A DNA stretch of 64,000 bases, taken from contig NZ_JAFCKS010000005.1 of assembly GCF_018129995.1 (NCBI RefSeq), positions 62,001 through 126,000 on the forward strand. Reading direction: 5' to 3'. The notes under the pieces are model-generated. The model saw only the letters and a list, made by a program, of their open reading frames with translations, made no database searches and was not told where the DNA came from. Within the stretch, counting starts at the first letter, position 1, and each line of letters opens with the position of its first letter. Origin of the DNA: Bradyrhizobium sp. SZCCT0153 (GTDB taxonomy: Bacteria; Pseudomonadota; Alphaproteobacteria; Rhizobiales; Xanthobacteraceae). Of this stretch, positions 56,907 to 64,000 are shown one piece after another. The position numbers and the translations under genes are program-made.

Positions 56907-59874
56907 GGCTGGTTTCCTTTTCAGCGAGAGAAGTGGAGTTGGTTTCGGCGCGATCGAGGCTCATCGCCAGCACGCGCGCGACGTGAAGCGCCTCGCGCTG
57001 CGCGCCGTCGTGGATCTGGTGCCGGCAGGAGGTGCCGTCGGCCACGACCAGCGTCGTCTGGTCCGCGCGCCGCACGGCGGGCAGCAGCGACAGCTCGGCC
57101 ATCTCGATCGAGGCGTCATACGTGTCGGCGCCATAGCCGAAGGCGCCGGCCATGCCGCAGCAGCTCGATTCGATGGTCTCGACTTTCAGGCCGGGGACGA
57201 GGCGCAGCACCTGTTCGACCGGCTTGAACGCGCCGAAGGATTTCTGGTGGCAATGGCCGTGCACAAGTGCCTTGTCGGCGACGGCGCCGAGCGGCAGTCG
57301 CAGCCGGCCGGCCTCGGCCTCGCGCACCAGGAACTCCTCGAACGTCAGTGCGTGGGCACCGACGGCCTTGGCGTCATTGCCCTGGCGCAGCGAAGCCAAC
57401 TCGTCTCGCAGCGTCAACAGGCAGCTCGGCTCGAGGCCGATGATCGGCACGCCGCGCGCGGCAAAGGGCGCGAAGGCGGCGACGATCTGGTCGAGCTCGG
57501 ACCTCGCTTCGTCGACGAGTCCGGCGGACAGGAAGGTGCGGCCGCAGCACAGCGGCCGGCTGCCGCTCGCGGGCTTCGGCATGTGCACGCGGTAGCCGCC
57601 GGCCGTGAGCACGCGCAGCGCGGCGTCGAGATTCTCGCGCTCGTAGATGCGGTTGAACGTGTCGGCGAAAAGCACCACCTCGCGGCCGGCCTCCGGACCA
57701 ACCGTTTCCGCAGGCGGCACGAACACGTCGCTGCGGAAAGCGGGCAGGGCGCGGCGTGCGCTGATGCCGGCAAAGCGCTCGAACAGCTTTCGCAGCAGCG
57801 GACTGCGGTTGCGTAAATTCGCCAGCGGCGCGAAGCGCGCCGCGAGGCCGGCATAACGGGGCAGATAGCCGACCAGCCGGTCGCGCAGCGTCAGGCCGTG
57901 GGAGGTGACGCGCGCGGCCAGCACCTCGATCTTCATCTTGGCCATGTCGACGCCGGTCGGGCATTCGTGGCGGCAGGCCTTGCAGGAGACGCAGAGTTTC
58001 AGCGTCTCCATCATCTCGTCGGAGGAGAGCGCATCGGGCCCGAGCTGGCCGGAGATCGCAAGGCGTAGCGTATTGGCGCGCCCGCGCGTGACATCCTTCT
58101 CGTTGCGCGTCGCGCGGTAGGACGGGCACATCACGCCGCCCTCGAGCTTGCGGCAGGCGCCGTTGTTGTTGCACATCTCGACCGCGCCCTGGAAACCGCC
58201 GCCCGCGCCGGGCCATGCGGACCAGTCGAGCTTCGTGTTCAACTCGCCGACGCGATAGTCCGGCCGGTAGCGGAACAGCGAGCGGTCGTCCATCTTCGGG
58301 GCATCGACGATCTTGCCGGGGTTGAGCACGCCGTCGGGATCGAAGCGCTGCTTCACTTCCCTGAAGTCGGCGACGAGGCGTTCGCCGAACATCGTCGCAT
58401 GGAATTCGGAGCGCACCAGGCCGTCGCCATGCTCGCCGGAATGCGAGCCCTTGTACTCGCGCACCAGCGCGAAGGCCTCTTCGGCGATGGCCCGCATCGC
58501 CTTGACGTCCTTCTCCAGCTTCAAGTTCAGCACGGGACGCACATGCAGGCAGCCTTCGGAGGCATGGGCGTACATCGTGCCGCTGGTGCCGTGCTTGGCG
58601 AAGACTTCGTTCAGCCGCGCGGTGTAGTCGGCCAGATGCGGCAGCGGCACCGCGCAGTCCTCGACGAAGGAAACCGGCTTGCCTGCGTCCTTCATCGACA
58701 TCATGACGTTGAGGCCGGCGGCGCGGAAATCGGCGATGCCGCCCTGCAGCGCCGGCTCGGTGATCTCGACCACGCCGCCCCATTTGCGCTTGTCTTTGCT
58801 CCAGCCGAAGCCGAGATCGTCCATCAGCTCGCCGAGCTGCTTGAGGCGGACGAGGTTGTCCGCCTGGTCCTCCTCCGCGAATTCGACCACCAGCACGGCA
58901 TCCGGATCGCCCTTGATGGCGGTGGAGATGATGGGCCGGAACATCGCGATGTCGCGGCCGAGCGCGAGCATGGTGCGGTCGACCAGCTCGACCGCGATCG
59001 GTTTGAGCTTGACCAGATGCTGGGCCGCGTCCATCGCCTCGTAGAAGCTGCCGAAATGGCAGATGCCGAGCGCCTTGTTGCGGATCACCGGCCACAGCTT
59101 CAGCTCGACCTTGGTGGTGAAGGCCAGGGTCCCCTCGGAGCCGACGAGAAGGTGCGCCATGTTGTTGCGCGCATTGCGCGGCACCAGCGCATCGAGATTG
59201 TAGCCGCCGACGCGGCGCTGCACTTTTGGAAATCGGGCCGCGATCTCCTCGGCCTCGCGCGTGCCGAGATCGAGCATGTCGCGGAACAGCGCGCGGGCGC
59301 CGTTGCCGGGATCGACGTCGGAAAGATCGCGCGACACCTCGCCGTAGTGCGCCAGCGTGCCGTCGGCGAGTGCGGCCTCCATCGACAGCGTGTTGTCGCG
59401 CATGGTGCCGTAGCGCAAGCTGCGGCCGCCGCAGGAATTGTTGCCGGCCATGCCGCCGATCGTCGCGCGCGAGGCCGTGGAGACGTCGACCGGAAACCAC
59501 AGGCCGTGCTTCTTGAGCTGGCGGTTGAGGTCGTCGAGCACGATGCCGGGCTCGACCACGCAGGTGCGGCCCTCGACGTCGAGCGCCAGGATCCGGTTCA
59601 GGTGCTTCGAGAGATCGACCACGAGGCCGTCATTGACGGTCTGGCCGCATTGCGAGGTGCCGCCGCCGCGCGGGGTGACCTTCAATCCCTCGTCGCGGGC
59701 GATCGCCAGCGCCCGCAGCGCCTCGTCCATGGTCCTGGGCACGACCACGCCAGCCGGCATGATCTGGTAGAACGAGGCGTCGGTGGCATAGCGGCCGCGG
59801 CTGAAGCCGTCGAACAGCACGTCGCCGGTCATGTCCGCGCGCAGGCGTCGTTCGAGCGTGGAGGCGTTTGTCAT
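56899..59874 (-). CDS. FAD/[4Fe-4S] oxidoreductase fusion (GlcD-GlcF / D-lactate dehydrogenase type)
   Basis: The 991-residue protein fuses an FAD-binding PCMH domain (about 40-230, VTPRGGGTSQCGQTVNDGLVVDLSKHLN), an FAD-linked oxidase C-terminal domain (about 250-530) and a [4Fe-4S] domain. The Fe-S domain has CNNNGACRKLEGGVMCPSYRATRNEKDV and CVSCKACRHECPTGVDM. Two CCG domains follow (CCGRTFLSAG and SSCCGMAGAFGYG). Such fusions oxidise 2-hydroxy acids (D-lactate, glycolate, D-2-hydroxyglutarate) and pass electrons to the quinone pool. Overlap with GlcG and tandem glyoxylate aminotransferases nearby favours glycolate-like chemistry. The start is ATG 59874, preceded by a 107-bp gap that contains a candidate operator. 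Confidence 0.92.
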   Translation of the reverse strand: MTNASTLERRLRADMTGDVLFDGFSRGRYATDASFYQIMPAGVVVPRTMDEALRALAIARDEGLKVTPRGGGTSQCGQTVNDGLVVDLSKHLNRILALDVEGRTCVVEPGIVLDDLNRQLKKHGLWFPVDVSTASRATIGGMAGNNSCGGRSLRYGTMRDNTLSMEAALADGTLAHYGEVSRDLSDVDPGNGARALFRDMLDLGTREAEEIAARFPKVQRRVGGYNLDALVPRNARNNMAHLLVGSEGTLAFTTKVELKLWPVIRNKALGICHFGSFYEAMDAAQHLVKLKPIAVELVDRTMLALGRDIAMFRPIISTAIKGDPDAVLVVEFAEEDQADNLVRLKQLGELMDDLGFGWSKDKRKWGGVVEITEPALQGGIADFRAAGLNVMMSMKDAGKPVSFVEDCAVPLPHLADYTARLNEVFAKHGTSGTMYAHASEGCLHVRPVLNLKLEKDVKAMRAIAEEAFALVREYKGSHSGEHGDGLVRSEFHATMFGERLVADFREVKQRFDPDGVLNPGKIVDAPKMDDRSLFRYRPDYRVGELNTKLDWSAWPGAGGGFQGAVEMCNNNGACRKLEGGVMCPSYRATRNEKDVTRGRANTLRLAISGQLGPDALSSDEMMETLKLCVSCKACRHECPTGVDMAKMKIEVLAARVTSHGLTLRDRLVGYLPRYAGLAARFAPLANLRNRSPLLRKLFERFAGISARRALPAFRSDVFVPPAETVGPEAGREVVLFADTFNRIYERENLDAALRVLTAGGYRVHMPKPASGSRPLCCGRTFLSAGLVDEARSELDQIVAAFAPFAARGVPIIGLEPSCLLTLRDELASLRQGNDAKAVGAHALTFEEFLVREAEAGRLRLPLGAVADKALVHGHCHQKSFGAFKPVEQVLRLVPGLKVETIESSCCGMAGAFGYGADTYDASIEMAELSLLPAVRRADQTTLVVADGTSCRHQIHDGAQREALHVARVLAMSLDRAETNSTSLAEKETSHG

Positions 59875-59950
59875 CCCTGATCCCGGACTGATCCAGCGAG
59901 GTGGCTCAGCCTTGCTGAGTTATCCATTATTGTTCACGACCGATTATATT

Positions 59951-59963
59951 ATGAATTCAAAAT
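59951..59963. promoter_or_regulatory. Candidate GntR operator, site A
   Basis: ATGAATTCAAAAT is AT-rich in otherwise GC-rich DNA, 77 bp before the FAD/Fe-S oxidoreductase start. The same pattern recurs at 60798. Confidence 0.45.
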
Positions 59964-59981
59964 GAGCAAGCCGGCTGGCCC

Positions 59982-60719
59982 TCAAGGCGAGGCGGGCGCC
60001 TCGCCTTGGGGCTCGGTCAGGTGATCGATCGCCGCACTCCGCTTGTTGCGCAGGTGCTGGAACAGGATGTCGCTGAGCTCACTTGCGGCGCGCCGGCGCA
60101 ACGCATCGAGGATGGCCTCGTGCTCGCGCATCGCTTCCGCCCAGCGCTGCCGCTTGCGGGCGAAATTGGCGGAGTAGCGGACACGGCGGATCCGGCCGGC
60201 GAAATTGGCGTAGGCGGTCCTGAGCGTCTCGTTGCGGGCGGCCGCGACGATGCTCTCGTGGATGCGCTGGTTGGTCTGGAAATAGCCGTGCATGTCGCGA
60301 TGCAGATAGTGGCCGTACATCTCGTAATGCAGCTGCTCGATCGCGGTGATTTCCTCATCCGTGATGGCTTCGCAGGCGAGGCGCCCGGCGAGGCCCTCCA
60401 GTCCCGCCATCACGTCGAACAGCTCCTCGAGGTCGCGCTGGCTGAGCTGGCGGACGCGTGCGCCGCGGTTGGGCAATAGCTCGATCAGCCCCTCGGCGGC
60501 GAGCACCTTCAAGGCCTCGCGCAAGGGCGTGCGGGAGATGCCGAACATTTCGCAGAGCCGGCGCTCGGGAACGCGCGCGCCCTCGGCGATATTGCCCTCG
60601 ACCACATAGTCGCGCAGCCGCAGCAGGATCTCGCCATGGAGCGAGGCCTCCTGGCGGTCGCCGCCGTTGCCGGCGGGCGGGGCGATCGGAACCCCGGTGT
60701 CGGGAATCGTGGATTTCAT
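59982..60719 (-). CDS. GntR-family regulator (FCD-type)
   Basis: The 245-residue protein has an N-terminal winged HTH (SLHGEILLRLRDYVVEGNIAEGARVPERRLCEMFGISRTPLREALKVLAAEGLIELLPNRGARVRQL). The C-terminal all-helical FCD effector domain (LFDVMAGLEGLAGRLACEAITDEEI...HESIVAAARNETLRTAYANF) has metal-ligand-like D and H residues. FCD members sense small acids such as glycolate, lactate and gluconate. It lies between the oxidoreductase and the divergent aminotransferases, with matching operator candidates at 59951 and 60798. The ATG 60719 lacks a strong Shine-Dalgarno sequence. Confidence 0.9.
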   Translation of the reverse strand: MKSTIPDTGVPIAPPAGNGGDRQEASLHGEILLRLRDYVVEGNIAEGARVPERRLCEMFGISRTPLREALKVLAAEGLIELLPNRGARVRQLSQRDLEELFDVMAGLEGLAGRLACEAITDEEITAIEQLHYEMYGHYLHRDMHGYFQTNQRIHESIVAAARNETLRTAYANFAGRIRRVRYSANFARKRQRWAEAMREHEAILDALRRRAASELSDILFQHLRNKRSAAIDHLTEPQGEAPASP

Positions 60720-60761
60720 TTGCAGCACAGTAGTTTGCCCGTTTGATCGCGTCGACGTCCA

Positions 60762-60785
60762 CAATCGAATACCAAATTTCGATTG
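60762..60785. promoter_or_regulatory. Perfect inverted repeat in the GntR/aminotransferase promoter region
   Basis: CAATCGAA (60762-60769) and TTCGATTG (60778-60785) are exact inverted arms 8 bp apart in the divergent region. This is a good operator candidate for a dimeric regulator. Confidence 0.5.
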
Positions 60786-60797
60786 AAAGGACAAAAA

Positions 60798-60810
60798 ATG
60801 AATGCAAAAT
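60798..60810. promoter_or_regulatory. Candidate GntR operator, site B
   Basis: ATGAATGCAAAAT differs from site A at one position. It lies 43 bp before the aminotransferase start and 79 bp before the GntR start. Confidence 0.45.
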
Positions 60811-60852
60811 AGCTCGCAGGGCCGGCCATAACCCGCCGACAGGGAGGTTTTC

Positions 60853-62055
60853 ATGCATCAGGGACGCCATTTTCTTCAGATTCCGGGCCCAAGCCCCGTC
60901 CCCGACCGCGTCCTGCGCGCCATGGACATGCCCGTCATCGATCACCGGAGCGCGGAATTCGGCGAGCTCGGCCGCGCCGTGCTCGAAGGCAGCCAAAAAA
61001 TCTTCCAGACCGCCGGTCCGGTCGTGATCTTCCCCTCGTCGGGGACCGGCGCCTGGGAGGCGGCGATCGTCAACACGCTGTCGCCGGGCGACAAGGTGCT
61101 GATGGTCGAGACCGGCCATTTCGCCACGCTGTGGCGGCAAATGGCGGGCCGCTTCGGTATCGATGTCGATTTCGTGCCCGGCGATTGGCGCCGCGGCGCC
61201 GACCCGGCGGTGGTCGAAGCAAAACTCACCGAGGACAAGGCGCACGCGATCAAGGCCGTGATGGTCGTGCACAACGAGACCTCGACCGGCGCGACCAGCC
61301 GCATCGGCGAGATCCGTGCTGCGATCGACCGCACGGGCCATCCGGCGCTTCTGATGGTCGACACCATCTCCTCGCTCGGCTCGGTCGACTACCGCCACGA
61401 CGAGTGGAAGGTCGACGTCAGCGTCAGCTGCTCGCAGAAGGGCTTTATGCTGCCGCCCGGCCTCGGCTTCAACGCGATCTCGGAGAAGGCGCGCGCCGCT
61501 GCGAAGACCAACAGGATGCCGCGCTCCTATTTCGATTGGGAGGAGATGCTCAAGCCCAACGCCAACGGCTTCTTCCCCTACACACCCGCGACCAATCTGC
61601 TCTACGGCCTGCGTGAGGCGATCGCGATGCTGCTCGAAGAAGGGCTCGAGAACGTGTTCGCGCGCCATCAGCGGCTGGCTGCCGCGACACGCGCCGCCGT
61701 CAATCATTGGGGGCTCGAGATCCTTTGCCGGGAGCCGGCGGAATTCTCGCCGGTGCTCACCGCGGTGCTCATGCCACCGGGACATGATGCCGACCAGTTC
61801 CGCAAGATCGTGCTCGACAATTACAACATGTCGCTCGGCTCGGGCCTGTCGAAGGTCGCCGGAAAGGTCTTCCGGATCGGCCATCTCGGCGAATGCAATG
61901 CGCTGACGCTGCTCGGTGCGCTCACCGGCGTCGAGATGGGCCTGTCGGTCGCGGGCGTGCCGCACCGCTCAGGCGGCGTCGATGTCGCGATGAAGCTGCT
62001 GGAGCAGCGTCCGCAGGGCAATGCGTCGCCGCATCTGAAAGTGGTCGGCACTTAA
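60853..62055 (+). CDS. Alanine/serine-glyoxylate aminotransferase family protein, copy 1
   Basis: The 400-residue fold-type I PLP enzyme has FLQIPGPSPVPDRVLRAMDMPVIDHRSAEF, IFPSSGTGAWEAAI, MVVHNETSTGATS, LLMVDTISSLGSVDYRHDEWKVDVSVSCSQKGFMLPPGLGFNAIS. In this last segment D binds the pyridine nitrogen and K in SQKG is the Schiff-base lysine. Such enzymes convert glyoxylate to glycine with serine or alanine as donor. It is one of two tandem paralogues, nearly aligned residue by residue over their length. Confidence 0.9.
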   Translation: MHQGRHFLQIPGPSPVPDRVLRAMDMPVIDHRSAEFGELGRAVLEGSQKIFQTAGPVVIFPSSGTGAWEAAIVNTLSPGDKVLMVETGHFATLWRQMAGRFGIDVDFVPGDWRRGADPAVVEAKLTEDKAHAIKAVMVVHNETSTGATSRIGEIRAAIDRTGHPALLMVDTISSLGSVDYRHDEWKVDVSVSCSQKGFMLPPGLGFNAISEKARAAAKTNRMPRSYFDWEEMLKPNANGFFPYTPATNLLYGLREAIAMLLEEGLENVFARHQRLAAATRAAVNHWGLEILCREPAEFSPVLTAVLMPPGHDADQFRKIVLDNYNMSLGSGLSKVAGKVFRIGHLGECNALTLLGALTGVEMGLSVAGVPHRSGGVDVAMKLLEQRPQGNASPHLKVVGT

Positions 62056-62315
62056 GGCCGCGCGGGACACGCGGCCGAAATCATAGGAAGTGATCAGGGA
62101 GGGATGCGGGCCCCATGGCACACGCGGCCGCTCGCCGCTCGCGCGCGGCGGAGGCCGAGGAGCCTCTCCCGTCCGGCAAGGTGGTGGCCGCGGAGTAGGG
62201 GGCGGCGGAGGTCCGCCGCTTCTGCATGGGAGTCGCCCTTTGGAGAGGGGACAAGCCGGTCAAATGGTGCTATTCGGCGGCCATCAAAACCAAGGCTAGA
62301 CCGGGAAGGACGCCG
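62056..62315. other. 260-bp GC-rich gap between aminotransferase paralogues
   Basis: A GGCCGCG...CGCGGCC hairpin follows the first stop codon. Behind it is a very GC-rich stretch with several possible stems and a 27-codon ORF (62115-62198). AAGGA near 62305 is the ribosome-binding site of copy 2. I see no known riboswitch. Confidence 0.4.
62115..62198 (+). CDS. Possible 27-residue leader peptide
   Basis: The ORF has ATG and in-frame TAG and would encode a peptide rich in Ala, Arg and Glu (MAHAAARRSRAAEAEEPLPS, then GKVVAAE). AGGGAGGGATG upstream is a possible ribosome-binding region. There is no family match that I know. It is included only because it occupies the leader of the second aminotransferase gene and may be chance. 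Confidence 0.2.
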   Translation: MAHAAARRSRAAEAEEPLPSGKVVAAE

Positions 62316-63515
62316 ATGACCGTGCATACTGGAAGGCATTTCTTACAGATTCCAGGACCGACCAACGTGCCCGACCGGGTGCTGCGGGCGATGGACATGC
62401 CGACGCTGGACCATCGCGGTCCGGAGTTCGCCGAGCTCGGTTTCGCCGTCCTCACCGGCATGCAGCGCGTGTTCCGCACCAAGCAGCCCGTGATCATCTT
62501 CCCCTCGTCCGGCACCGGCGCCTGGGAAGCGGCGATGGTCAACGTGCTCTCGGCCGGCGACAAGGTCCTGATGTGCGAGACCGGCCAGTTCGCCGTGCTG
62601 TGGCGCGGCATCGCCGACAAGTTCAAGCTCGACGTCGACTTCATCCCGAGCGACTGGCGCCACGGCGCCGATCTCGCCGAGATCGAGAAGCGCCTTGCCG
62701 CCGACAAGCAGCACACGATCAAGGCGGTCTGCGTCGTCCACAACGAGACCTCGACCGGCTGCGTGACCCCGCCGCTGGAGGTGCGCAAGCTGCTCGACCG
62801 CGTCAAGCATCCGGCCCTCCTCATGGTCGACACCATCTCGGGCCTCGGTTCGATGGAATATGAGCACGATGCCTGGGGCATCGACGTCTCGGTCGCGGGC
62901 TCCCAGAAGGGCCTGATGCTGCCGCCGGGTCTCGGTTTCAACGCCGTCTCGGAGAAGGCGCTCGCTGTGGCGAAGGCCAATCCGGGCATGCGCTCCTATT
63001 GGGACTGGCAGGAAGTCATCAGCTTCAACAAGCTCGGCACCTTCCCCTATACGCCCGCGACCAATCTGCTCTACGGCCTGCGCGAGGCGGTGAAGATGCT
63101 GGAGGAGGAGGGGCTGGAGAACGTCTGGTCCCGGCACAAGCGCCACAGCGCTGCGACCCGCGCCGCGGTCAAGGTCTGGGGCCTGGAGACCCAATGCGCC
63201 GATCCCGCCGCGCATTCGCCGGCGCTGACCGGCGTGCGCGTGCCTGACGGACACGATGCCGACGCCTTCCGCAAGGTGGTGCTGGAAAACTTCGACATGT
63301 CGCTCGGCACGGGCCTGAACAAGGTCAAGGGCAAGGTGTTCCGCATTGGCCATATCGGCCATTTCAACGATCTGATGCTGATGGGCACGCTCGCCGGCGT
63401 CGAGATGGGCCTGGATCTTGCAAAGATTCCGCACCGAAGCGGCGGCGTGTTGGCGGCCATGGACGTCCTCAAGGGACGCGACGTGGTGCCGATGGCCAAG
63501 GCCCAGGTGGCTTAA
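62316..63515 (+). CDS. Alanine/serine-glyoxylate aminotransferase family protein, copy 2
   Basis: The 399-residue paralogue of the gene at 60853 shares GRHFLQIPGP, FPSSGTGAWEAA, VVHNETSTG, ALLMVDTIS, SQKGLMLPPGLGFNA (Schiff-base Lys), FPYTPATNLLYGLREA and RIGH-type C-terminal motifs. Clear differences include VTPPLEVRKLLDRVKHP and SMEYEHDAWGID in place of the copy 1 residues, so substrate preference may differ. ATG 62316 has GGAAGGA 6 nt upstream. An enoyl-CoA hydratase-family gene follows 42 bp later. Confidence 0.9.
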   Translation: MTVHTGRHFLQIPGPTNVPDRVLRAMDMPTLDHRGPEFAELGFAVLTGMQRVFRTKQPVIIFPSSGTGAWEAAMVNVLSAGDKVLMCETGQFAVLWRGIADKFKLDVDFIPSDWRHGADLAEIEKRLAADKQHTIKAVCVVHNETSTGCVTPPLEVRKLLDRVKHPALLMVDTISGLGSMEYEHDAWGIDVSVAGSQKGLMLPPGLGFNAVSEKALAVAKANPGMRSYWDWQEVISFNKLGTFPYTPATNLLYGLREAVKMLEEEGLENVWSRHKRHSAATRAAVKVWGLETQCADPAAHSPALTGVRVPDGHDADAFRKVVLENFDMSLGTGLNKVKGKVFRIGHIGHFNDLMLMGTLAGVEMGLDLAKIPHRSGGVLAAMDVLKGRDVVPMAKAQVA

Positions 63516-63557
63516 AGGCCCAGGTGGCCCGAAACTAACCTAGAAAGTGAGCGCGCG

Positions 63558-64000
63558 ATGAACGCACCGACGACGACGAACGAAGACCTGCTCTACTCCG
63601 TCCAGGACGGCATCGCGCGGATCACCTTCAACCGCCCCCAGGCGCGCAATGCAATGACCTTCGCCATGTATGACCGCATGGCGGAGATCTGCCAGGAGAT
63701 CAACGCCGACCGCTCGATCAAGGCGTTGATCCTGACCGGCGCCGGGGACAAGGCGTTCGCCTCCGGCACCGACATCTCGCAATTCCGCGCCTTCAAGACC
63801 GCGCAGGACGCGCTTGATTACGAGGCCCGCATCGACCGCGTGCTCGGCACGCTCGAGCAGTGCCGCGTGCCTGTGATCGCGGCGATCGCCGGCGCCTGCA
63901 CCGGCGGCGGCGCCGGCATCGCGGCCTGCTGTGACCTCCGCATCGGGACTGAGACGACGCGCATCGGCTTTCCGATCGCGCGCACGCTCGGCAACTGCCT
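63558..64000 (+). CDS. Enoyl-CoA hydratase family protein, N-terminal part (runs off window)
   Basis: The visible 147 residues show ARITFNRPQARNAMTFAMYDRMAEI, oxyanion-hole GAGDKAFASGTDISQFRAF and GACTGGGAGIAACCDLRIG, the crotonase pattern. The gene continues past 64000. It follows the second aminotransferase gene, possibly in the same transcript. It is not a close copy of the enoyl-CoA hydratase at 55670. Confidence 0.9.
   Translation, partial: MNAPTTTNEDLLYSVQDGIARITFNRPQARNAMTFAMYDRMAEICQEINADRSIKALILTGAGDKAFASGTDISQFRAFKTAQDALDYEARIDRVLGTLEQCRVPVIAAIAGACTGGGAGIAACCDLRIGTETTRIGFPIARTLGNC

Noticed and set aside
62056..62315. Glycine or serine riboswitch before the second aminotransferase
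   Set aside because: None of the conserved glycine-aptamer or other riboswitch core strings I know can be found; only generic GC-rich stems.
1..64000. tRNA, rRNA and CRISPR arrays, integrase or attachment sites
   Set aside because: Looked for T-loop/anticodon patterns, regular direct repeats with spacers and recombinase motifs; none seen. The phage-like island has no visible integrase or att duplication.

Overview
The window looks like about 64 kb of chromosome from a Bradyrhizobium-like alphaproteobacterium (Bradyrhizobium/Rhodopseudomonas lineage). The evidence is the high GC content, many GTG/TTG starts, FixK/FNR-type boxes in front of stress, PHB and membrane genes, a Rhizobiales-type palindromic repeat, and many catabolic acyl-CoA, ABC and TRAP operons. 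No rRNA, tRNA or CRISPR array was seen. The assignment is inference from gene content; no database was searched.

Layout. (1) 1-618: the 5' part of a flavin aromatic hydroxylase. (2) 741-3733: a decayed phage island with three copies of a promoter + ~50-nt RNA + terminator module, an orphan response regulator, a 23-residue membrane peptide coupled to a terminase-small-subunit-like gene, a terminase large subunit cut short and fused to a holin-like tail, and a GNAT gene. (3) 3972-14617: CaiB-type CoA-transferase, two-component flavin monooxygenase plus reductase, HIBADH-family dehydrogenase, then an operon of ABC transporter, IlvD-family dehydratase and a NicX-like ring-cleavage dioxygenase. 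(4) 14614-28523: a CoA-thioester catabolic block. It has a minus-strand operon (alpha/beta hydrolase, acyl-CoA dehydrogenase, acyl-CoA ligase, octopine-dehydrogenase-like protein, 3-hydroxyacyl-CoA dehydrogenase), plus-strand SDR and enoyl-CoA hydratase, a flavin monooxygenase, a cupin, a branched-chain-type binding protein, a MarR regulator, a benzoate/2-aminobenzoate-CoA ligase-type enzyme and a RidA protein. Five copies of one operator-like sequence sit in its promoter regions. (5) 28537-43109: a low-oxygen/storage island with eight near-perfect TTGA-N6-TCAA boxes. It covers a CBS/BON protein, PhaC, CHAD protein, phosphotransferase-kinase fusion, Usp, Pat-like acetyltransferase, envelope proteins, an Mla-type lipid transporter, a cytochrome c, a cysteine-containing FNR-type regulator and a 41-residue membrane peptide. 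(6) 43388-48923: a CRP-family regulator, a cyclase-family hydrolase and a TRAP transporter with an SDR. (7) 48935-55541: a two-subunit molybdenum hydroxylase with a ModA-like protein lacking a signal peptide, a Bug-type binding protein and a separate bis-MGD oxidoreductase. (8) 55670-64000: a C2/glyoxylate-type block with enoyl-CoA hydratases, GlcG-like protein, a GlcD/GlcF-type fusion, a GntR regulator and two tandem alanine/serine-glyoxylate aminotransferase paralogues.

How it works together. Regions 3 and 4 look like aromatic or N-heteroaromatic catabolism: uptake, CoA activation, flavin hydroxylation, ring opening and beta-oxidation-like steps. The MarR protein is the likely controller of region 4. 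Region 5 looks like a compact FixK/FNR regulon that includes its own FNR-type regulator. The exact substrates cannot be read from sequence alone.
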